Positions 55,983 to 64,000 of a stretch of DNA of 64,000 nt are shown here, piece by piece. The stretch spans positions 46,076,203 through 46,140,202 of the forward strand of contig OZ022257.1 in the NCBI GenBank assembly GCA_963978905.1, in the 5' to 3' direction. Within the stretch, counting starts at the first letter, position 1; every line of letters begins with the position of its first letter. The notes beneath the pieces were generated by a model. The model was not told where the DNA came from. It saw nothing but the letters and a program-made list of their open reading frames with translations, and ran no database searches. Source of the DNA: Trichostrongylus colubriformis. Lineage: Eukaryota > Nematoda > Chromadorea > Rhabditida > Trichostrongylidae. Position numbers and translations under genes: made by a program.

Positions 55983-57297
55983 TATTATATCTGTGTCTTG
56001 TGTACCTTTCTGCTGTGCTCTCACTATAGGGATTGTGATCTTGTTCTTCTGCCTTATTTCGCGCATTTTGAGAAGTACGGTGACTTAGACACCTAGTCTA
56101 CGAAGTTCTCCGTCTAAAAATCTCAGTAACTAGTTAGGCACTAACCTTTATTAACTCATTGAGAGCTGTTTATTGTTGCAAAGGGTCGCGCTTCGGGAAG
56201 CTTTCGGTGTCTGTGAAGCTTGAAGTACGTTCTACAACTTTCTGGGTTTGTGCGGTGTTTTTGTGTGTTATCCTTCATTTTACTCGAAAAGTAGTCACTA
56301 AAGTTTGAGCTTATATTTATTGATGTTTATTGAAAATTGTGGATCGATTGTGTAGGAGTTTCTGTGAATATAAAAGGAATTAATTTTTTTCACCACAAAC
56401 TCCTTGGTACTTCAGTAACCTTTGGTTTTTGGCTTTCCGTTTTTGTCTCACTGACGGAGCGCTTCCATTATTTTTTCATTAATGTCCGTTATGCAAGGCC
56501 TTGGTGAGTCTTCGAGAGTCAAGAGTTCATTGATCCTAGGTAAACTAGTCACAGTTCATAGTTATTCTAGCACGGGATTTGCTGCGTCCCTGCCAAATTA
56601 ATTGGCGGGTCCAGCTGTGCGCTGGTTGTTTGTGTAATATTTACTCACTAGTGACTTATTTTTGGTGTCTTTGTTGATTTGTTCTCGATGATGCATACGA
56701 GAAAAAACCAACAAATAATGACTTCCAGTTGATCATTGGTGGTTAAATGGCAAAATATTTGTCTGCAACTGCTCGGACCTTGAAGATCAACAGTGGACGA
56801 ATATCTTCAAAGCTCCATCACACGTCACAGTCATCAGAAATACTCTTCCTCGTATTACGAATACTTCTGCAATAATAAAAGATTGGTAATTATAACACCT
56901 ACAAGAATTTCAGAAAAACCTGAATAACCTGGTCCAAGTCTGTCCCACGCATGTGTTTCTGCGCTGGAACTAATGTAATTCGTGAAGTTCTCTGTTTTAA
57001 TGACTTTTGTATGTGTGGAGCTTTTATGAGGTTATGTTGCAGTTATCCAATCTTTTGTTAGAATTCTTAAGAATTCAACAGTAGTTACAGAACCCTACGC
57101 TTTTCGGGGGATACTTGGTCTTCGACCCCTTACTGGATGCGCACCAACAGTCGTTGGGGCACTATTGTAATTATGTTGGCATTGCCGCCGTCAGACTTTG
57201 CGATTTTGTGTGTCGCGGCTCCGCACCTTAAAGGAACCGGAAGGGGTCCGAAACAAGAGAAAAATACAAAGAAATGAGCATTTTGTAACGAACGCAG
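55983..57297. other. no feature
   Basis: A+T-rich intergenic sequence downstream of romo-1. No exon, repeat family or palindrome was recognised. Confidence 0.4.
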
Positions 57298-57418
57298 AAG
57301 GTTAGAAGCGATAATCGGTGAAAAAACCCGGATTCAAGAGCGCATCGCTGCGGTGTGTATTCGCGCCTCATTCGCACCATCGCACTGACTTTCCGAATTG
57401 CCCGCTGTAGGAGAGGGG
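57298..57418. repeat. M4 fragment
   Basis: GGTTAGAAGCGATAATCGGT followed by AAAAACCCGGATTCAAGAGC and CCGAATTGCCCGCTGTAGGA match the start of 60793-61054 and the reverse complement of the end of 24058-24411. Truncated copy. Confidence 0.55.
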
Positions 57419-58205
57419 CCGCGGTCCAATATTAGTTGTAGCACCTGACTCCCAGCGCAGTGGAGTGGCCATCCTCAACTACATTAGCATTCATGAAAGT
57501 ACATCTAGAAACAATATAAGAAAGAACAAAGTAAAAAGTAAAGGGAAAACAAATTTATAATAGAAAAATCTTCTTTTGGCACCATGCCAAGGCGTCAAAT
57601 TGGCGAGTTTGTGCAATGGGGGGCACTTAAACTCGTCCACACTACGTCTGTTCTACCGTAAGCCAAAATTACCTCCTTCTGGTGTCTTTACGATGCGGCA
57701 TTGCGCAATCTCAAGTTCACAGTATTACATGCAAAGGTGCGGCGCCGCAAAATCGTGAAATCGCAGTCTGGCGGTTGATTCCATCGGAATTCATTTTCCA
57801 CTTTTCCTTCTTAGCAGAGTGGACCTTACATTGCGCGTAGGACTGAGCTATGCATATACTTGTCCCTATGCAGGGTCTGAATAAGGTGCCGTTCATTAAT
57901 GCGAGATATAATGCGCGGTAAACTGAGACATCGTTGCGAGTTTTTTTTTTTTTTTGAAATGATCTCTAACTTCTTGGAAATTCCTCGTAGTCGCCCTTTG
58001 CTCAGCTCTGCATTAAACCATTCGTCATATTGATGTCCGATTTCATGGACACGTACAGCAAAACGGTACCCATATGAATAAGGGCCAATTGTTTCTTCTT
58101 TGTGTGCAGCTCGAGTCAAAAGGAGAGAATTCGTCCAGTTGGAGATGCGAAAGCTGTCCAACATGGGACATAGGTCAGTCTATTTGTTCATAGTTGAGTT
58201 CTAAA

Positions 58206-58385
58206 GTGCTTCAGGCAGCCTTCATACTCAGCGCCGGCAGATCCCTGCATTACCAGTTAGCGAGGCACGTGGCACGTGGAGGTGCAAAGACGCCAAAGGC
58301 AGCGAGACACGATGGCATGAGCAGAGACGCAGAGACACGCAGTCACGTCTTGTCGCCGGCACGGCAAAGTATGAACGCGGCCCTA
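58206..58385. mobile_element. MITE M2-type copy
   Basis: Left end GGCAGCCTTCATACTCAGCG and right end GGCAAAGTATGAACGCGGCC are inverted with inner GCCGGC. The middle (GAGGTGCAAAGACGC, AGCAGAGACGCAGAGACACG) resembles the reverse complement of 20225-20392 (TCTCTGCACC and so on). About 180 bp. Confidence 0.6.
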
Positions 58386-59774
58386 CGTATGCGCATTGCA
58401 GCCACTACTGCTCCAGTCAGCACTGCTACTTGCTCTCTTTAACGTCAACCTTTATCACCTGTTTGCAGGCAGCTCGAACGCTTGCTTACTGGTCCGGCAT
58501 TCATCCGTCAGTGTGCGCGAGAAAAATCATAGTAATGTGCCCCATGAGCAAATGTCTTTCTTTCTGTATCCCTTCCCACTCAAAAGTCTTGTCACCCCTA
58601 CCGATGAAGTTCCATAGTTTGCACTTCTTACGAATCTGGCTTCCAATGCACGATCACACACGAGTTCTTTCCATTCCTTTGAAGGATGTGAATTTGGTTG
58701 ACTGATTTTTTTCTGTCATTTTTTACTCGGGAATCCCCACAAAGCATTTCAATTTTTATGGGACATTCTCACGTGCAATATGGGTGGACGACGCACTGTT
58801 TGCGCACGACATACGTTGTTTCGAAGGCGCCGAACTTGTTTTTAATTGTGTTCAAGTGTCTCGTCAGTGTTTATCAGCTGATGATAACGCTGAACTTGTG
58901 ATTTGCACCTCTATCAGTAATATTCTGTCACATGGGGGTGGAACACCTCAGTTTGTTGGTTATCTCCAAAGTTTCCGGTCACACGGCTTAATGCATGCAT
59001 CAACCTGATTAGGAATTCGACCCGAATTCAAACAAGTGATAAAATGTAGCTGAGCGCGTTAGCCTTGGGTCGTGAAGATTTCTGAATTCCTACTGGACTC
59101 ATATAAACGTTCCTGTTAGTCTACGGTATCCACCGGTGTATTTTCGAGAGATCGTTGCATGAGTTCAACATCACCATGTCCCGCAGATAGGAGCGAATCC
59201 GTGGCGTATTCGGAAGTGAGCCAGATAATTGTCAGAAGCTCTTATACACCTGCATTCTTATTTCGATGAGGTGGTGACTGCATGCGGTAAGGACCCAAGT
59301 TTAAAAGCCTAATAAATGTGGTGCAATGATTCTGTTTCTATGAAAATGTGGACTTTTAGCATCAAATTAAGGATTATTTATGAATTGCCTTTTTATTTAT
59401 GTTCTATGATTTACAAAAGCGAAGAGGTGCAGAAACTTCTCAGTACATGGTAGATGCTATATAAGTAGTATATATTAAAATTGAGTTGAAAAGCATTGAA
59501 CACTTCTGGAGTGGGCGGCTAGGTTGTTGGTGGTCAAGGACTGTGTATTCGGGCCTCTTCGAACTCTTCGAATAGAATTTGGGAATCGGGATTTCTGGAG
59601 ATTTGGAGAACCGAGTGAGATCAAGATAAACTAATATTTATAAAAGAAATTAGGTCAGTTGGATCTGTTAGGTTGTAGGTATTTTTGCAACGTTTCTTTC
59701 CAATTTTCTCTTAAGCCCGTCTTCTACATCAAAAATCAGTCCTTAATTTTTGAAAAAAATTGTTTCCGTATCTA
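58386..59774. other. no confident gene
   Basis: Short open frames only, none with splice-supported extension or a recognised domain. The segment is unique apart from scattered A+T-rich simple sequence. Confidence 0.35.
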
Positions 59775-60439
59775 TTGGGTAGTCTAAAAAGTTTTTTCGT
59801 ATTTTCAAATACCGCTTTTTCCCTCCAAACTGCTTTCCAGCAATCTCTTCTGTACATACACATGTAGTACAAGTCCACACGCATCTATAGGTATTATTGT
59901 CATCCATCTCCCGGATAACCTTTTTTGGCAAAGTAAACATATCAAAGATCAACCTCATTTTCAATACAAAAATTTTTCTTTGAATGGCGCTAGACAGGGG
60001 AAGGAAAAGGTGATAATCCGATGGAACAAGATGAGGGCTATAAGGTGGATGGGGCAGCAATTTTTATCCAAGCTCGAGAATTTTTTGGCGAGTCATTTTT
60101 TCACTAGTGGTAAAAAATTTTTTGAATTTTTTTTTTGAAAAAATTCTCGAGCTTGGATAAAAATTGCTGCCTTATAGCCCTGATCTTGCTCCATCGGATT
60201 ATCACCTTTTTCTTTCCCTGTCTAACGCCATTCAAAGAAAAAAATTGGAACTGAAAATGAAGTGACTTTTGATATTTTTATTTTGCCGAAAAGGGTTATC
60301 CGGGAGATGGAAGACAACAATACCTATAGATGCGTGTGGACTTGTACTACATATATATGCACAGAAGAAATTTTGTGGAAAGCAGTTTTGAGGGAAAAGC
60401 GGTATTTAAAAATACGAAAAGACTTTTTAGACTACCTAA
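59775..60439. mobile_element. foldback element FB2 made of mariner 3' ends, copy 2
   Basis: Outer ends TTGGGTAGTCTAAAAAGTTT (59775) and the mirror TTAGGTAGTCTAAAAAGTCT (60439) are flanked by TA on both sides. The left arm, on the minus strand, encodes HPPYSPHLVPSDYHLFLPLS then FTLPKKVIREMDDNNTYRC. The right arm, on the plus strand, encodes FILPKRVIREMEDNNTYRC. The centre near 60100-60150 is A/T-rich. 665 bp with no N-terminal transposase. Same structure as 27294-28000. Confidence 0.9.
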
Positions 60440-60792
60440 TATTTATATCGATACACCGAGATATAATAAGTGCCTGGGAATTTAAAAACTTCAACAAGGG
60501 TGACTAGAGATGAGATTAAAGGAAGGCTTTGGAGCAGACAGACGAATATTGGAAACGAACTGACTGTAGTAATGATTTCAAATGCCTCTTCGTTCGCGCC
60601 ATGTACAGGGACAAGCGACACCCCTGGAGAAGGAGCAATCTAAGTCCCTCTTGAAGAACTGCCGAATTCCGCTAGGTGCCGTTTTCATGAGTTTCATCCA
60701 CAGAATTTTCTGAAAGCTATAGAAAATTAACCGGGGGATCGGGCGGAAAAAAAAGATAGGAAGAAGTAATCGTTTTGAGACGGTCATTCGAG

Positions 60793-61054
60793 GTTAGAAG
60801 CGACAATCATTAAAGAAATCCGGGTGCAAAAGCGCGATGTTGTGAAATGTATTCGCATCTCCCGCGCATCTCTTCGGACTGCTACAGCACCTTTCCGAAT
60901 TGCTTGCTGTAGGATATGTCGCTTGTTGTCTCGTAGGTTGTTTTCATTCATTCATGATGGTGTGAGAGAAAATCCATTTAGCTCATACTCGCCGTCTTCG
61001 CTAGGTGTCGTGCTTGTCGCTGCAACCTAACGAACTGCAAGCGTTACGGTAGGT
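60793..61054. repeat. dispersed repeat M4, inverted copy
   Basis: Begins GGTTAGAAGCGACAATC and ends AACTGCAAGCGTTACGGTAG. Internal CGCATCTCCCGCGCATCTCT and TTTTCATTCATTCATGATGG match 36247-36680. About 260 bp, an internally shortened member. Confidence 0.65.
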
Positions 61055-61990
61055 CTTACCGTGGACCAAAATCGCGTGACCTAGTAAGGGCTTCATCCTG
61101 CAACTGCTTCAGTTGCTGGAAGAGAGTATGTGGGAAATAAGCTCGCGCATGGCTGCTTCGAGGGGTCGCGCGGCCCCCATTTTTTGGGTTTTTTCCAAAT
61201 CAAGGCTACTTGAGGTAGTTAACCAGGTTTATTTGTCGAGGGCCAATACTTTTGGACATCCTCTGCAAGTATGGATGCTTATCGCTTTTTGCCGTTTTAA
61301 TTAAAGCGATTTGATCAATTGAAAATTCAAGCAACTCGTTCTCATTTCTGCACTTCTAAAACCAAGGACTATGTGTTTCACCTAAAGCTTTACCCCTTCT
61401 CTTGCAGTATTCACAATTAAGGCTCCCTTTTCACTGCGACTCGACTGAACAACAACTCGTGAAGTGGAGTCATCCAAAAAGTACCATTTTTGCAGTACCT
61501 TGAAATTTCCGTAGCAATTCGAAAACCTTGTGGCACCAAGAAAAGCATATATCCAGAAAGAGAAACTTTCTGTCTATCTGAGGAACACACCATGTGATTA
61601 AATTTGCGTTGACGCGCTTTGAAATTTGAATTCATCTTGTGAACGTGCAAAAGCGGCCATAACATTCCTTATACAATGGATGAGCCATAACATTCAGCAA
61701 CATTAGTTCCTTACGCGAAAAACGCGAGTTCGGCCCTCTTCCCTTCCTACCCGATGATATGGTACAGCTTTCGAATCGCGGGCACTGTCACGTCACCTAG
61801 AGGTGTCGATGAATGGCCACTTTAATACGACTACCCTCTACAGGGACCCAAATACAACACCCCCCTTTCAACTTCTGCTCGCACTTCGAAGCCCACTGCA
61901 GAGCAAACTTGTAAAAAGTATACACATAAGGCACAATGCAAAGTGCGCACGCAGTTTTTTCTCATGAGATGGAAATTTGCAACAAAACAG
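61055..61990. other. no feature
   Basis: Unique sequence without a supported gene. The minus-strand open frame at 61665-61417 has no domain and no splice support. Confidence 0.35.
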
Positions 61991-62299
61991 CACTATTCCA
62001 CTATCACTACCCCACATACCGCGAGTTGGATCAAAAAATGATTTTCGCCGAAACTTCGCCTTTAAGGGTTATTCAGGGTACTGATTACGGATAGTTTTCT
62101 CAACTCCCCCCCCCCTCCCCCGGGCAAAGTTCCAGCGGTGCAATAACATGGTGCAGTTGCACCAAATTGGCGCCACCATCAAAAACGGATGTCATATCCG
62201 TGATCAGCACCCCAAATAACCCTTCTGAGCGAAGTCTCAGCGAAAATTATTTTTTTGACCCAGCTCGCGGTATCTGGGGAAGTGATAGTGGAATAGTGT
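61991..62299. repeat. inverted-repeat element flanked by G/C tracts
   Basis: Left arm CACTATTCCACTATCAC...ACCGCGAGTTGGATCAAAAA is mirrored by TTTTTTGACCCAGCTCGCGG...GTGATAGTGGAATAGTG. Arms are about 105 bp each and roughly 85-90% matched by eye. A C-tract (CCCCCCCCCCC TCCCCC, 62107-62123) lies in the loop, and a G-tract (62303-62320) lies just beyond the right arm. Confidence 0.8.
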
Positions 62300-62994
62300 C
62301 CAGGGGGGGTGGGGGGTGGGTAAGATCACTTCTACAGAAAAAAAACTTCCCGGATCATAGTTGACCTCTGCAACTACGACCCCCTAATGTCGGTCAGATA
62401 CGACCCCTGTCTAGGAATCCTTGACTCGTGGTGCACCCTGACAATGGTACGGTGGTACTTTATGATGTACTTCTTGTTTGGCCATGGAAGTGTGATTCAG
62501 AGCAACCCAACAACAAACTGTTGAAATTTTCAACAAACACTGACCGATAATGTTTCATGAGTACATGTGTGACGTAAAACGAAAATGAAGTAGTGCAATC
62601 TCCAAATCTTGATGCCACCGAGAGGAGGCAATTTTATCTTACGTGCGGGTTACGGTGGCCTGCACTCGTTACCCTTTTGAGCAGCATTTGCACCAAACAA
62701 TGACGAAACCATTTCAGTGTTTGTTACGTAATATATGCGCATGCACTTCTTATGTTTTTCATCAGTCTGAACGATAACGGTCTTCTCTTAGGAAACTCTT
62801 GGTGTTGATTACTTGCTTATATCAGTAGTGGTACGCGAACTAGTCCTTATTATCCAAATTCGAAAAGCTTTACCTTCCAGAAATCGACGCTTTCATATGA
62901 CCCGAAAAGGACGGTACTAGGTGGCTGAGTGCAGCACATGGTGTTGCACGATTTGAAGAAAACGAAAACAGTTCCGGTCCTTTATGAGATATTA

Positions 62995-64000
62995 TTGGGT
63001 TGGGGAATAAGTCCCCGCCGTTTTTTTCAACCCCGTTTTTCACATTGTTTCCTTCATCTTTCCACAAAGCTTATAGATGTTTTCGATAGAGCTTTTTCTG
63101 CTCTACAAAGTGCTGTGATCTGTTTTTTGATTCCTTCGACTACCTAATATTTATGAGTTTTGGAAATGAAGTTTGCTGAAGGCAAAAACTTGCCACTTGC
63201 GCACCTCATCTTTCTCGTTTGCCATCGAGATCAAAAAATGTATGTATATATGTTTCAATAGAGCTTTTTCAGCTCTACAAAATGGTACCACTCTTTATTC
63301 AAATCGTTCAAGTTTTTGCTGTTTTTAAGACTTACAAATGCAGTACTCGCAAAAGTGTGCTTTTTCGTTAACTCCTCTTCCTCGCCTACCATTGAGATTG
63401 GAGAGGATGTGCATATATGCATTCGATAGGGCTTTTTTTGCTCTACAAGATGATATCACTCTTCTTTTGTATCCTCTCACATTTTAGCATGTAGGAATAG
63501 GTCGGCACCTGTTTTTCCATTCAAAATTGCGTCATAAAAATGAATATTTTCGGCAGAGTGCTTCCTAACATTCGATAGAGCTCTTTTCGCTCTACAAAAT
63601 AGCGTTTATGGTTTTTGTTAGAATTAATTTTTTCGATTTTTTAGAACATTTAAAAGTCGACGAAATCGAGCATTTTTGACAGATGTAGTCGAAAATGCTC
63701 GATTTCGTCGACTTTCAAATGATCTAAAAAATTGCTAAAATTAATTCTAACAAAGATCGTAAACACTATTCTGTAGAGCGAAAAGAGCTCTATCGAATGA
63801 TAGGAAGCACTCTGCCGAAAAAATTCTTTTTCATTACGCAATTTTGAATGGAAAAACAGGTGCCGACCTATTCCTACATGCTAAAATGTGAGAGGATACA
63901 AAAGAAGAGTGATATCATCTTGTAGAGCAAAAAAAGCCCTATCGAATGCATATATGCACATCCTCTCCAATCTCAATGGTAGGCGAGGAAGAGGAGTTAA
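62995..64000. mobile_element. 1.37-kb foldback element, copy 2 (truncated by window end)
   Basis: Starts TTGGGTTGGGGAATAAGTCC after TA (62993-62994), homologous to 5943-7308 throughout. The loop is near 63675-63700 (between AATCGAGCATTTTTGACAGA and its mirror). The four hairpin modules lie near 63078, 63252, 63418 and 63568 in the left arm, with mirrors in the right arm. By comparison with copy 1, the right end should lie about 350 bp beyond the window. Confidence 0.92.

Noticed and set aside
1..64000. CRISPR arrays, rRNA genes, bacterial operons or phage genes
   Set aside because: None seen; all repeated sequences are dispersed or inverted eukaryotic elements or a coding minisatellite.

Overview
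The window looks like nuclear genomic DNA from a strongylid (clade V) nematode, most likely a hookworm relative. Supporting signs are small exons with short GT-AG introns and TTTCAG-type acceptors, a probable spliced-leader acceptor just before a start codon, nematode-type protein families (a mitochondrial CYP44-like P450, a secreted C-type lectin with Thr-rich linkers), and a very high load of mariner-related and foldback elements. Nothing bacterial (operons, CRISPR, rRNA) is present. Gene models were built by hand from reading frame, splice consensus and phase agreement; no database was searched.

Layout. 1-1.07 kb: decayed non-LTR reverse transcriptase. 1.4-9.4 kb (+): spliced gene with a Thr-rich exon and a von Willebrand A-like C-terminus; one intron carries a 1.37-kb foldback element and another a terminal-inverted-repeat element. 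12.1-21.7 kb (-): complete 11-exon mitochondrial-type cytochrome P450 (533 aa), with a mariner and several MITEs in its introns. 24.8-25.7 kb (-): exons of an unrecognised gene. 26.5-27.0 kb (-): Gly-rich peptide exons. 27.3-29.5 kb: a foldback built from the 3' end of a mariner, then a 1.34-kb inverted-repeat element carrying inward-facing tRNA-like promoters. 29.8-31.3 kb (-): ends of a small secreted-protein gene. 31.6-33.2 kb: second decayed mariner. 34.2-38.6 kb (-): exons of an unrecognised intracellular-looking protein with an apparent 1-bp frameshift. 39.7 kb: perfect 73-bp-arm palindrome. 41-43 kb: nested GC-rich MITEs. 44.1-45.2 kb: long-TIR element. 47.05-49.84 kb (+): complete 10-exon secreted C-type lectin (517 aa). 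51.9-52.3 kb: Mutator-like foldback with an 11-12 bp target duplication. 53.15-55.75 kb (+): complete 3-exon Romo1/Mgr2 homologue (81 aa). 59.8-60.4 kb: second copy of the mariner-derived foldback. 62.0-62.3 kb: G-tract palindrome. 63.0 kb to the end: second, truncated copy of the 1.37-kb foldback.

The genes do not form an evident pathway. The lectin and probably the peptide genes at 26.5-27.0 and 29.8-31.3 kb are secreted; the P450 and the Romo1 homologue act in mitochondria. The most distinctive content is the repeat fraction: large foldback elements with internal hairpin arrays, palindromes made from transposase ends, and an element with convergent tRNA-like Pol III boxes.
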